Below, in pieces: positions 16,162 to 25,099 of a stretch of DNA of 64,000 nt. The position numbers and the translations under genes are program-made. Source of the DNA: SIG673 sp964570105 (GTDB taxonomy: Bacteria; Bacillota; Clostridia; Oscillospirales; CAG-272); NCBI GenBank assembly GCA_964570105.1, contig CAZMWM010000001.1, forward strand, positions 1 to 64,000, read 5' to 3'. A model generated the notes under the pieces. It was not told the DNA's origin, ran no database searches, and was given only the letters and a program-made list of their open reading frames with translations. How positions within the stretch are numbered: the first letter of the stretch is position 1; every line of letters begins with the position of its first letter.

Positions 16162-16183
16162 GTATTTTCGGTCTGTAAAGTCA

Positions 16184-16591
16184 TTATTCCCCAAGCGCGG
16201 AGATAAGCTCACTGTAGCTTCTCTCCATCTCGGCGGAGAACTCAAGTATATCGTCTGTCCACTGATCGAACAGCTCGTCAAACTCGTGATCCCAGCTGTC
16301 GATTATCTCGATACGCTCCTCGCTTTCCTCGGGAGGACAACCTCCGGGAAACATAGCGTTAGCGCTCTCAATTATGGCGGCTACCTCGTCAAGCCCCGCG
16401 GTGTAAAGATCCTCCACCGAGTCCTCGGCGTAATAATAATCACCGTCCTCATAAAGGCGCATAAGCCCCTTCCCGTTTACGGCATCCATCACCTTTCGAA
16501 GATTGTAGACGACGCGTTCTTCGTCTGTAAGCGACGCATAATCATCCTCAGCCTTCATCGCGATCTGCGACCAGATCTTATTGGTATTCAT
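16184..16591 (-). CDS. DUF4375/DMP19-like small acidic protein
   Basis: A protein of about 135 residues, strongly acidic. The segment VYNLRKVMDAVNGKGLMRLYEDGDYYYAE and the later IIESANAMFPGGCP resemble the DMP19/DUF4375 family, whose members have an NGGF-Q-Y-type core. The molecular role is unknown. The ATG at 16591 is chosen because AAGGGGG lies 10 bases upstream; an ATG three codons earlier is only one base from that site. It probably shares a transcript with the MATE gene upstream. Confidence 0.6.
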   Translation of the reverse strand: MNTNKIWSQIAMKAEDDYASLTDEERVVYNLRKVMDAVNGKGLMRLYEDGDYYYAEDSVEDLYTAGLDEVAAIIESANAMFPGGCPPEESEERIEIIDSWDHEFDELFDQWTDDILEFSAEMERSYSELISALGE

Positions 16592-16633
16592 TTTATACAT
16601 ACCCCCTTGACATATCGTATAAATTATTTTTGA

Positions 16634-18019
16634 TCAAGCAAGCTCCGGCGTCACATTATTGCTCGCGGAGCTTCTTTTAAGCCTTTTGTAGACCACCACA
16701 AGCGTAACAGTGTGAAGTATTATCGTGATAAACCACGATATCGGATATGAGACATAGAGCACGAATTGAGTTTTGTTCGATGCAAAAACGGTGAGTATCC
16801 ACGCCGAGCGAAATATACAGGCACCGAACACCGACGAGAGCATCGGCACGAACGAATTTCCCATTCCGCGAAGCTGACCTACCAAAACCTCCATTATGCC
16901 GCACATAAAATATCCGGGAAGTATCATCTGCATCCTATACACGGCGGCATCGATTATAGCCGCATTTTCATCGTATATGCTCGCAAGCTGTCTGCCGAGC
17001 GCAAGCTCGCCAAAGCCGAATATAAGCCCGACCGCGGTCACTTGAATCAACGAATAGAGAAGTATACGGTTTAGACGGTGATACTTCTTTGCCCCGTAAT
17101 TTTGCCCGGAGAACGCAAGCGTCGCGTGATGAAAGCTGTTCATAACGGTATACGTGAAGCCTTCAAGATTTGAGCCGACCGTGTTTCCGGCTATCACCTC
17201 ATTCGGAAATACGTTGACTGCGGACTGTATCAGAACATTAGAGATAGAAAACATACACCCTTGGATACCGGACGGAAGCCCTACTCTCATTATCTTCAGA
17301 GCCATCCCCTTCTCTATTCTGAGACGCTTGGGGTTGAAACGTATGCAGTCATCCGTTCTTATCAGGATACAAAGGATAGCTATCGCCGAAACATACTGAG
17401 ATATGATCGTCGCAAGCGCAACGCCGGCAACATCCATCTCAAACACTATCACGAAAAACAGATTAAGAAGCACATTGATCACCCCGGCGCTCGAAAGAAT
17501 GATCAGCGGACGCTTGGTATCCCCCGTCGCTCGGACTATCGAAGAGCCGAAATTATATATCACGCTCGCAGGAACACCCAAAAAGCATATCTTCATATAG
17601 AGCGTGGCTTTTCCTATAACGTCATCGGGCGAGCCCATAAGACCGAGAAAATACCGTGCACCGAAAAATCCGATAGCCGCGAAAAATATGCCGCCCACCA
17701 AGCTTATCGCCATAGACGTATGTACCGCGTTGTCGACGTCCCGTTTGTTTTTCGCCCCGTAAGCCTGCGCCACCACGACCGAGGTACCTGCTGACAACCC
17801 CAATATAAGATTGAGTATCAGGTTGGTAAGCGAGCCTGTAGAGCCGACGGCGGCGATGGATGTCGTCGAATCCGCACTAAAGCGCCCGACAACGACAGTA
17901 TCCGCGGCATTATAAAGCAATTGAAGTATCCCCGTCAGCATCATCGGGAGCGAATAAAGAAATATTCGTGAAAACAGAGGACCTTCCGTAAGATCCTTAC
18001 TTTTGACCGTAGCAGTCAT
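16634..18019 (-). CDS. MATE-family efflux transporter
   Basis: A 461-residue integral membrane protein with about 12 spans. The N-terminal LLYNAADTVVVGRFS and GSTGSLTNLILNLILGLSAGTSVVVAQ are typical of MATE exporters, with an internal repeat in the second half. These carriers use sodium or proton gradients to expel cationic compounds. The substrate cannot be read. It has a strong promoter and transcribes toward the DUF4375-like gene. Confidence 0.9.
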   Translation of the reverse strand: MTATVKSKDLTEGPLFSRIFLYSLPMMLTGILQLLYNAADTVVVGRFSADSTTSIAAVGSTGSLTNLILNLILGLSAGTSVVVAQAYGAKNKRDVDNAVHTSMAISLVGGIFFAAIGFFGARYFLGLMGSPDDVIGKATLYMKICFLGVPASVIYNFGSSIVRATGDTKRPLIILSSAGVINVLLNLFFVIVFEMDVAGVALATIISQYVSAIAILCILIRTDDCIRFNPKRLRIEKGMALKIMRVGLPSGIQGCMFSISNVLIQSAVNVFPNEVIAGNTVGSNLEGFTYTVMNSFHHATLAFSGQNYGAKKYHRLNRILLYSLIQVTAVGLIFGFGELALGRQLASIYDENAAIIDAAVYRMQMILPGYFMCGIMEVLVGQLRGMGNSFVPMLSSVFGACIFRSAWILTVFASNKTQFVLYVSYPISWFITIILHTVTLVVVYKRLKRSSASNNVTPELA

Positions 18020-18111
18020 AACACACCATCCAAAAGCCCGTAAGGCGCGAATTTTCCAGAAATATGATATTTAAGCATAAAACGCATTCAACATATATAC
18101 CACGCCTATTC

Positions 18112-18139
18112 ATTATACAGTATTTTATATTTTTGTCAA
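18112..18139 (-). promoter_or_regulatory. Promoter of the MATE gene
   Basis: On the minus strand a consensus TTGACA (18134-18139) and a consensus TATAAT (18112-18117) are 16 bases apart, about 95 bases before the ATG. It is divergent from the esterase promoter nearby. Confidence 0.8.
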
Positions 18140-18198
18140 TAGGTTTAAACTGATAATCGGCATTTTTTTGATTTTTTCTCCATTTTCCCGAAAAGCTA

Positions 18199-18227
18199 TT
18201 GAAAAAAGCAGAGCTTTATGATATACT
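18199..18227 (+). promoter_or_regulatory. Promoter of the esterase-SGNH-LUD set
   Basis: TTGAAA (18199-18204) and TATACT (18222-18227) are separated by 17 bases, about 80 bases upstream of the esterase ATG. Confidence 0.75.
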
Positions 18228-18308
18228 TTGGTATGGATAAGAGCGCGGATTAACGCTCACTGCTCGCTCCAAATAAACATATATTCTCGGAAAGGACATC
18301 AACAAACC

Positions 18309-19124
18309 ATGAACGCTCAAAAGGTATTTTTGCGCAATTCCCCGTGCGAGATATCGCTCACTCCGGTGCTTTGCGATCCGCGAGTCGGAACGCGGGACGC
18401 CATTCTCGTGATCCCCGGCGGAGGTTACAGCGTCATATGCGACGACCGCGAGGGCTTCCCCATAGCGATGGCATTTGCCGCAAGAGGTATGAATGCATTC
18501 GTGCTGAAATATTCCGTTGGAAAAGAAGCCGCGGAGCATCAGCCGCTCGTGGACGCCTCACTCGCCATGGCTTACATACGGAGCCACAGTGCCGAATATT
18601 CCATCGATCCGGAAAGGATAGCCACGGTCGGATTTTCCGCGGGCGGTCATCTTTCAGGCTCGCTTGGCTGTCTTTGGCATCTGCCCGATATCGAAAAACG
18701 CTCAGGGATAGCTCACGGAGAAAACCGCCCGATCGCCACCGTTATGGGATACCCCGTAGTAAGCGCGATAGACCATCCCCATTCGGGATCGTTTTACAAT
18801 ATTCTCGGCACGAGCGAGCCGAGCCGCGAGGAGCTTGAAAGATATTCGCTCGAAAAGCACGTGGACGCTCTCACAGCCCCTGCATTTCTGTTCCACACAG
18901 CCGCGGACACCTGCGTTCCCGTACAGAACTCGCTTGCATATTGCCGTGCGCTCGCTGATGAGAAGATACCGTTCGAGCTTCATATATACCCGACCGGAGA
19001 ACACGGCATCGCGCTCGCTAACTGCGTAACGGACCGCGGAGGCGAGGATCGCCCCGAGGTTGCCCGTTGGGTGGACGACGCTATAAGATTTATCCGCTCC
19101 ATCCCCTCAAAACAGACCGTTTAA
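18309..19124 (+). CDS. Alpha/beta-hydrolase, acetyl-xylan-esterase-like
   Basis: A 271-residue hydrolase. PGGGYSVICDDREG (36-49) is the oxyanion-hole region. The nucleophile is S110 in VGFSAGGHLSGSLG. Acid and histidine are probably in HTAADTCVP and GEHGIALA near the C-terminus. This layout matches the BD-FAE/acetylxylan-esterase-like group that removes acyl groups from carbohydrates. The frame is open further upstream, but the ATG at 18309 is preferred because GGAAAGGA precedes it by about 12 bases. It shares a unit with an SGNH hydrolase. Confidence 0.85.
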   Translation: MNAQKVFLRNSPCEISLTPVLCDPRVGTRDAILVIPGGGYSVICDDREGFPIAMAFAARGMNAFVLKYSVGKEAAEHQPLVDASLAMAYIRSHSAEYSIDPERIATVGFSAGGHLSGSLGCLWHLPDIEKRSGIAHGENRPIATVMGYPVVSAIDHPHSGSFYNILGTSEPSREELERYSLEKHVDALTAPAFLFHTAADTCVPVQNSLAYCRALADEKIPFELHIYPTGEHGIALANCVTDRGGEDRPEVARWVDDAIRFIRSIPSKQTV

Positions 19125-19147
19125 GCTCTCGAAAAGGAGGTACCGAT

Positions 19148-20176
19148 ATGTCGGAGACAGTCAACGAATACGAGTTTCACAAGCTTCCCTCTCAGCCCTT
19201 TGCCATACACGGACTGTATGCACCAGAGCTTGGATCTCCCTTCAAGCGTTTACCGGACGACGTAGCCCAAGCTACAAGCAACGGAGTTTTCGGACTTAGA
19301 AAAAACACAGCCGGCGGACGCGTAAGATTTGAGACGGACTCGGAATATATCTGCGTAAAGCTCAAGGGAGCGCCTACGTATTTTGACCATATGACGCTTC
19401 TCACGAGCCACGGATGCGATCTCTACCGCGAAAACGAATACGGAGAACAGAGCTTTGTCGGTCGCTTCGCAATTCCACTTCAAAGCAAAGGGGATTATAT
19501 CTCAAACAGGCTCTCCCTCGGCGGCGGCAAAAAGTATCTTGTTATCAATATGCCGCTGTACGGAAACGTCGACGAGCTGTCCGTGGGGCTTGCCCCGGGA
19601 GCGACCGTCGGGGCGCCCCTTCCGTACCGTCACACGGAGCCGATAGTTTTCTACGGCTCGTCGATAACACAGGGCGGTTGCGCTTCAAGACCGGGACTGT
19701 GCTATGAAAACCATATCAGCCGCGAGCTTAAGACGGATTATATCAACCTTGGATTTTCCGGGAACGCACGCGGAGAGGAAGCTATTGTAAATTATATGGC
19801 TTCGCTCGATATGTGTGCATTCGTTTCCGACTACGACCACAACGCGCCATCCCCCGGACATCTTGAGAGCACGCATTTCAAAATGTACGAAACCGTCCGC
19901 TCCGCGCACCCGAGCATTCCGTACGTAATGATAAGCCGCCCGGATATACTGCTTAGAGATCAAGACGCGGTAAAACGCCGAGCTATCGTTATGGAAAGCT
20001 ACTTAAAGGCGCTGAACTCGGGCGATAAAAATGTATATTTCATAGACGGATATTCATTGTTCGAAGGCGGAGACCGAGACTTCTGCACGGTCGACGGATG
20101 TCACCCCACAGACGTCGGATTTTTGCGTATGGGCAAGGTCATCGGAGACGTCCTGCGCACCGCACTCAAATACTGA
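19148..20176 (+). CDS. SGNH hydrolase with N-terminal GxDLY-type domain
   Basis: A 342-residue protein. The N-terminal beta-rich region (1-155) contains GCDLY (89-93), the mark of the GxDLY domain that accompanies some SGNH hydrolases. The C-terminal hydrolase has block I FYGSSITQGG (catalytic S172), an LGFSGNARG block and the closing DGCHPTD. No signal peptide is seen, so it acts inside the cell unless exported by another route. AAAAGGAGG precedes the ATG. The neighbouring esterase suggests work on acylated sugars (inference). Confidence 0.88.
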   Translation: MSETVNEYEFHKLPSQPFAIHGLYAPELGSPFKRLPDDVAQATSNGVFGLRKNTAGGRVRFETDSEYICVKLKGAPTYFDHMTLLTSHGCDLYRENEYGEQSFVGRFAIPLQSKGDYISNRLSLGGGKKYLVINMPLYGNVDELSVGLAPGATVGAPLPYRHTEPIVFYGSSITQGGCASRPGLCYENHISRELKTDYINLGFSGNARGEEAIVNYMASLDMCAFVSDYDHNAPSPGHLESTHFKMYETVRSAHPSIPYVMISRPDILLRDQDAVKRRAIVMESYLKALNSGDKNVYFIDGYSLFEGGDRDFCTVDGCHPTDVGFLRMGKVIGDVLRTALKY

Positions 20177-20213
20177 AACGCGGTAATTTTCCGAAAAAAC
20201 GAGGTAAAAACCG

Positions 20214-20894
20214 ATGAATAAGCATATCGAAGAAGTGGTAAGACAAAAAATAGAACGCACCGCCACAGCACTCAAGAAGCACGGCTTTGAGGTCTACAGA
20301 GCGGAGGACAGATGGGGTGCCGCGGATATAGTCGAAGGACTGCTTGAAAAGGGCTGTACGATCGGCGTCGGCGGCTCCGCAACGCTCGACGAATGCAGTA
20401 TACTTGAGCTTGTGCGCAGACCGGAATACCGTTTTATAGACCGCTATGAGCCGGGACTCACGCGAGAAGCCGTCAACCGCCGCAACATAGAAGCGTTGGG
20501 TGCGGACGTATATATCACCGGCTCGAACGCCGTTACCGAGGACGGATTTCTTTACAACGTGGACGGAAACGGAAACCGCGTAGCCGCCATCGCCTTCGGA
20601 CCTGCGAGCGTTATAGTGATCGTGGGAAGCAATAAGATCGTGCGCGATCTCAACGAAGCGATATTGCGCGTAAAATCAACCGCTGCACCCGCAAACAGCA
20701 AACGCCTTTCGTGCGAAACGTACTGTGCCTCGGAAGGCAGATGCGCTTCGCTCGCAGATCCGCTGAAGGCACCGATGCTCGGTCAAGGCTGTAGCTCCGA
20801 TACACGCATATGCTGTGACTATCTGATATCCGGTCCTCAGCGTAACCGCGGACGGATAAAGGTAGTTATCGTTGAGGAGCCGCTCGGCTTTTAA
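20214..20894 (+). CDS. LUD-domain protein (YkgG/LutC-like)
   Basis: A 226-residue protein. The GCTIGVGGSATLDE loop, TGSNAVTEDGFLYNVDGNGNRVAA and GPASVIVIVGSNKIV are characteristic of the LUD family linked with lactate utilisation. The C-terminus is cysteine-rich (CETYCASEGRC and ICCDYLISG). In related proteins this part is seen with the closing RIKVVIVEEPLGF. The Lut partners LutA and LutB are not nearby, so its role here is unclear. It is followed by a terminator. Confidence 0.85.
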   Translation: MNKHIEEVVRQKIERTATALKKHGFEVYRAEDRWGAADIVEGLLEKGCTIGVGGSATLDECSILELVRRPEYRFIDRYEPGLTREAVNRRNIEALGADVYITGSNAVTEDGFLYNVDGNGNRVAAIAFGPASVIVIVGSNKIVRDLNEAILRVKSTAAPANSKRLSCETYCASEGRCASLADPLKAPMLGQGCSSDTRICCDYLISGPQRNRGRIKVVIVEEPLGF

Positions 20895-20951
20895 GCTATC
20901 CCTCTCGCGCCGTCAAAGCTGCGGCTCTGCTCTAAAATGCCGTTATAGCAA

Positions 20952-20996
20952 GCGTGACTGCTTCGGATATTACGTCCGAGGCAGTCACGCATTTTT
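20952..20996 (+). terminator. Terminator after the LUD gene
   Basis: GCGTGACTGC (20952-20961) pairs with GCAGTCACGC (20981-20990), extended by TTCGGA/TCCGAG, then ATTTTT. Confidence 0.9.
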
Positions 20997-21012
20997 CGTT
21001 ACAGATAACGGC

Positions 21013-23196
21013 TCACTTGGTATATCCTTGGAGATACGACTTGTAATCGCCCCAGAAATAGTTGCCGACGTATTCGACGTAATATTCACCGTTTACGTAT
21101 ATCTTCAGATCATCGTTACCCTCGCCCACGGCAAGTTCTGCGTCCATATCGTTGGGCACGCTTATATCACCCGGATGCTTTGACAGCGGAACATATACGC
21201 CCGTCAGCTTTTTCGCTCCCGAGAACGCACCCGCCTCGATACTGCCGATGTTTTCCCCAAGATAGATCGTCTCAACAGACGAGTCACTGAAAGCGCCCTT
21301 CGACAGTATAACGACGGGATAGCTGTTTCCGTCATTTGGATCCACGACGTTATCCGGTATCCTAAGCACGGTCTGCGTCTTTCCGGCATCATTCAGTCCG
21401 ATGACGCTCCACATTATATCGCCGTTTTTATTCACCACCAGTTCAAGCTGTAGATACAAGTTTTCTTCCGCATCACCGGATGAGATGATAGGGGCAAAGC
21501 CGGACGGTCCCGGAAGCTCCTTTGCGGACACCGTGACCGACGTATCGCCACGCTCACGCTTGATATCGTCTATCAAATGCACCGTCCTGACGGTAACGCC
21601 GCTGTCATTGAGATGAAATTCCGAGTCAAAGAAGTACCCTTCATCCATAATATAGTCGTTTATATTGCTTATGACCTTGCAATCCAGATACTTGCAAAGA
21701 TTTTTGTAAAAGCTGTAGATATTATCCTCCGTGCAGGATGCCGTCATCGCCATCTCGTTCATCGGAGCAAAGCTGAAGTACACCGTGGCACCTTGCTTCT
21801 CGCACCACGCCGTATAATCATTCACGTAGCTTATAAACTGCTCATATTCGCTCGTTATACTGTCATCCGGTCTCACTCTGAAATCAAGCGATATGGTCTT
21901 TGCGGTGGAGGATGTGATGTTGTACTTACGCTCGTACGTATTATCACCGTATTCGTTAAACCACCGTTTTTCGTACGCTCCGCTGTTCGTTGGACGTTCA
22001 CCCGAACACAGGTATTTCAGCTTTTCCGCGGAAAATTGCCACAGCGCTCCTATCAGAGCCTCGTAATCGTCGCTATCAACATTATTTAGCATCCGCCAAT
22101 TTCCATCCATCGCTTGAAGAGCTGTCTCGGCGTTGAAATACAGCGACAGCGTTTGCGAATTAAGCTCCGGAGCTAAGATCACGATATCGCCCTTGTTTAT
22201 GTTGACCTTGGAAAGATCCATCATAAGCTTGGTACCGAGATTCGCGTAAAGTCCGAAATCCACGACCTTCATTCCAAGCTCTTCTTCTATCATTTCACTG
22301 TCAAGACCGAAAGGCACCGAGCTACCACCAACGACTACTATCTTCGGCGCATTGACCGTTTCAAGACGCTCGTATTTATCTGCCAAAACTCCGACGAACG
22401 TCTCGTCGTAAACGGCAGGAAGCGCGAAGGATATAACGCACACCACCGTTATAGGCAGGATAAATATTGCAAACAACGCGGCAAACACCCCATAAAACCA
22501 CTTCGGAGAGCGGTGTGCGTTTTTCGCTCTTAGGAGTGCCTCGTCCTCCAAACGCTTTCTCTCCGCTTCTGCGGCTGCCTCATTTGCGAGCATTTCCTCA
22601 AGCATGCGACGTTTTTCCTCGTCGGCTCTCAGCGCCTCTTCCCTCTCCGCCGCGGCTATCTCAGCCGACCGATCTATACGCCGTCTGTCCTTCGTCGGAT
22701 CCCATTCTTCTATCACACGGTATCCGGCAACGGTCTCAACGTCGACATCACTGCGTAACAGGTTTTCCGCGACGACCTTTTTTATCTCCGCACTCAGCGG
22801 ATCATTTTCATCTATTTTGAAAAATTCTTCGTTGAACACCTCGCACAGCTTGTCAAGCGCTTGAAAACAATCCCTCACCGCCAACGGAGCGGTCACGATG
22901 AGCAGTCTGTAAACGACGTAACGCGCGGGCGAAACGTACACAAACAGGCGATCCTTCGTACACGCGCGGTTCCAGCGCCGTATCACACCGAGCATCCAGA
23001 ATATATAATACAGCCCGAGAGTAAGCACGCTGAGCACGGCTTCCTTTCCGCCGAAGCGCGTGTGCTCGCCGTCACCCCAACAAGCGACCTCGGTATCCCT
23101 CGCAATATCCCCGGCGGCAAAAACGCCGTACAAGCCGAGCGTTATAACGTTCAAAAGCACGTGTTTGAAAACGGATCTTCTTTCTTCAAGAAGCAT
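21013..23196 (-). CDS. Membrane SGNH-domain protein with BspA-like LRR, MBOAT partner
   Basis: A 727-residue protein with an unusual order. Residues 1-110 contain two similar hydrophobic units (LLNVITLGLYGVFA and LSVLTLGLYYIFW), reminiscent of DUF4234-type membrane domains. Residues about 175-228 form a highly charged coiled coil. A membrane span lies near 233-262. Then comes an extracytoplasmic SGNH domain with GGSS (290-293) and the D-x3-H site D524/H528, as in DltD/AlgJ-like O-acetyltransferases. The last 130 or so residues include one or two BspA-type leucine-rich repeats (ILSKGAFSDSSVETIYL). It follows the MBOAT gene by 35 bases and probably completes acyl transfer to a surface polymer. 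The SGNH-LRR fusion is unusual. Confidence 0.8.
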   Translation of the reverse strand: MLLEERRSVFKHVLLNVITLGLYGVFAAGDIARDTEVACWGDGEHTRFGGKEAVLSVLTLGLYYIFWMLGVIRRWNRACTKDRLFVYVSPARYVVYRLLIVTAPLAVRDCFQALDKLCEVFNEEFFKIDENDPLSAEIKKVVAENLLRSDVDVETVAGYRVIEEWDPTKDRRRIDRSAEIAAAEREEALRADEEKRRMLEEMLANEAAAEAERKRLEDEALLRAKNAHRSPKWFYGVFAALFAIFILPITVVCVISFALPAVYDETFVGVLADKYERLETVNAPKIVVVGGSSVPFGLDSEMIEEELGMKVVDFGLYANLGTKLMMDLSKVNINKGDIVILAPELNSQTLSLYFNAETALQAMDGNWRMLNNVDSDDYEALIGALWQFSAEKLKYLCSGERPTNSGAYEKRWFNEYGDNTYERKYNITSSTAKTISLDFRVRPDDSITSEYEQFISYVNDYTAWCEKQGATVYFSFAPMNEMAMTASCTEDNIYSFYKNLCKYLDCKVISNINDYIMDEGYFFDSEFHLNDSGVTVRTVHLIDDIKRERGDTSVTVSAKELPGPSGFAPIISSGDAEENLYLQLELVVNKNGDIMWSVIGLNDAGKTQTVLRIPDNVVDPNDGNSYPVVILSKGAFSDSSVETIYLGENIGSIEAGAFSGAKKLTGVYVPLSKHPGDISVPNDMDAELAVGEGNDDLKIYVNGEYYVEYVGNYFWGDYKSYLQGYTK

Positions 23197-23231
23197 AGCT
23201 TAGATTCCTTTCTTCAAGCCGTAGCAAGATA

Positions 23232-24719
23232 TCAGAATTGGAAGTATATGAACGAGCTTGCGACGTCGGATGATAACAGTATCAACCAAGCGGCGGCAAT
23301 AGACCAGCAAACGCAAACACACGCCGAAGCTCTTGAAGGATCGAGGAGCGTTTCCGAGCCGTCCATATCCGGAACGGTGTTTATCTGCGTATCGAGTGCT
23401 CGTAAAAGTATAACGGAAAGCACCGTCGTGATAAGACCGATCGCATCCATTCCGATAGCGCCAAAAGCCGCACCGAACGAAAAGTTGCCCCAGCCGGTAA
23501 ATACCGTGGTAAACAGCACCTTGAGATCGTACATACTGTTTGCGCGGAATATCATGAAAGCAAGGCTCACAAGCGCGAACGTCCCTATTCTTCTCAGCCA
23601 AGTCATCACCGCACCGTTTTCGTTTACCCCCATCCTCGCGAGCAGACGCGATCTCGGCTCTGACGTAAGCTTACCGACTATTTGATACACTCCGTGAACG
23701 ACGCCCCAAAGCACGTACGTCCACGCCGCACCGTGCCAAAATCCGGACACCAAAAACACTATCATTATGTTTCTGAAATGCTTTGCCCTCGAGCAACGCG
23801 AGCCACCGAGAGGTATGTATATGTAATCCGTAAACCAAGACGTGAGCGAGATGTGCCAACGTCTCCAAAAGTCCTTTATGCTCGTGGCGGAAAAGGGATC
23901 GTTGAAATTCTGCATCAGCCTTATTCCCATCACCCTCGAGCAACCTATCGCGATATCGGTATATCCCGAAAAATCGCAATATATCTGTATTGTGAACATC
24001 ACCGTGGCAAGTATGACCGTAAATCCGTTTACCAGCTCCGAGTTTACCGTATCGGCGTTATTGTAAACTATATCGACGTACTTCGACAGCTGATCTGCGA
24101 CCGCTATCTTTTTGAAAAATCCGACCATCATAAACTTCAGACCGACTATCGTATCATTGACGTTGAACGGATTTTTCGTTTTCAGCTGCGGAAGCAGGTT
24201 TTCCGGGCGCTCTATAGGACCGGCGACCAGTTGCGGAAAAAATGAAACGTAGAGCGCGTAATATCCAAAATGACTCTCAGCCTTGATGCTTCCTCGGTAA
24301 ACGTCGATAACGTACGAAAGCGTCTGAAAGGTGTAAAAGGATATTCCCACGGGAAGGATAAGCTCAAGCGTCATATCCGGAGCCGAAATTCCGATCAAGT
24401 TCAACAAGTCCGAAACGCTTTCGGCAAGAAAATTGAAATACTTGAAGAAGAACAGGACAGCAAGGCTCGCGATCACCGCGACCAGCATAAAGAATTTCTG
24501 TTTTTTCCGCTCTCCTTCGTATTTTTCTATCATAAGAGCGCAGAGGTACGACACCGCGGTCGTAAATCCTATCAGATATATAAGATCCGCTTGCCAGCTC
24601 ATATAAAACATCAAGCTGACCGCAAGCAACATCACCCACCGCGCCTTGAGCGGCAGTATCCTGTATAAGAGCAAGACTATCGGGAAATACAGCAGAAACG
24701 CAAAAGAATTGAATACCAT
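23232..24719 (-). CDS. MBOAT-family O-acyltransferase (AlgI/DltB-like)
   Basis: A 495-residue membrane protein. YFPIVLLLYRILPLKARW at the N-terminus, VGISFYTFQTLSYVIDVYRG, and FNDPFSATSIKDFWRRWHIS with the catalytic-histidine region SGFWHGAAWTYVLWGVVHG match AlgI/DltB-like MBOAT acyltransferases. These move an acyl group across the membrane for transfer to an external polymer by an SGNH partner. Two such SGNH partners are encoded in the same operon, one on each side. The target polymer is not known. Confidence 0.92.
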   Translation of the reverse strand: MVFNSFAFLLYFPIVLLLYRILPLKARWVMLLAVSLMFYMSWQADLIYLIGFTTAVSYLCALMIEKYEGERKKQKFFMLVAVIASLAVLFFFKYFNFLAESVSDLLNLIGISAPDMTLELILPVGISFYTFQTLSYVIDVYRGSIKAESHFGYYALYVSFFPQLVAGPIERPENLLPQLKTKNPFNVNDTIVGLKFMMVGFFKKIAVADQLSKYVDIVYNNADTVNSELVNGFTVILATVMFTIQIYCDFSGYTDIAIGCSRVMGIRLMQNFNDPFSATSIKDFWRRWHISLTSWFTDYIYIPLGGSRCSRAKHFRNIMIVFLVSGFWHGAAWTYVLWGVVHGVYQIVGKLTSEPRSRLLARMGVNENGAVMTWLRRIGTFALVSLAFMIFRANSMYDLKVLFTTVFTGWGNFSFGAAFGAIGMDAIGLITTVLSVILLRALDTQINTVPDMDGSETLLDPSRASACVCVCWSIAAAWLILLSSDVASSFIYFQF

Positions 24720-24761
24720 AAAAGCCGAATACGCTCCCTTCGTTCCTTTATATCACTCACA

Positions 24762-25079
24762 TCACTTTTTATACTTTTTCCGGATACCCGTCGCGACCAT
24801 GGCGGAGGTAGCTGACATCAACAGCGCAAGAAACAGCTCCTCAGGCTCTACCGCGCTCAGAAGAGCACAGCAGAACACGGCAAGGTGCAATACACCGTTT
24901 ACGATACACGTTATCCAAACGCCCTTTCTCACCTTTTCCGAGGACGTATCGAACGTGGCGTCGCGTCCGCCGCAAATCATAGGAAGTAGCACACCGACAA
25001 AATGCAGTATCACGATGATGCCCGACGCAACGTACATCCCAACGCGAGAAAATATAAGCTCTATCACTGTCATCTTCAC
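24762..25079 (-). CDS. Small membrane protein in the MBOAT operon
   Basis: I do not recognise this protein of about 105 residues. It has three likely membrane spans (about 15-36, 52-72 and 78-95) and a basic KKYKK end. It lies between the LRR-SGNH lipoprotein gene and the MBOAT gene, in the same direction. The start is either the GTG at 25079 (AAAGGA 5 bases upstream) or the ATG two codons later; the ribosome site fits both. A small accessory subunit of the acylation machine, like DltX in concept, is an inference from position. Confidence 0.65.
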   Translation of the reverse strand: MKMTVIELIFSRVGMYVASGIIVILHFVGVLLPMICGGRDATFDTSSEKVRKGVWITCIVNGVLHLAVFCCALLSAVEPEELFLALLMSATSAMVATGIRKKYKK

Positions 25080-25099
25080 TCCGTTCCTTTGACCTGATC

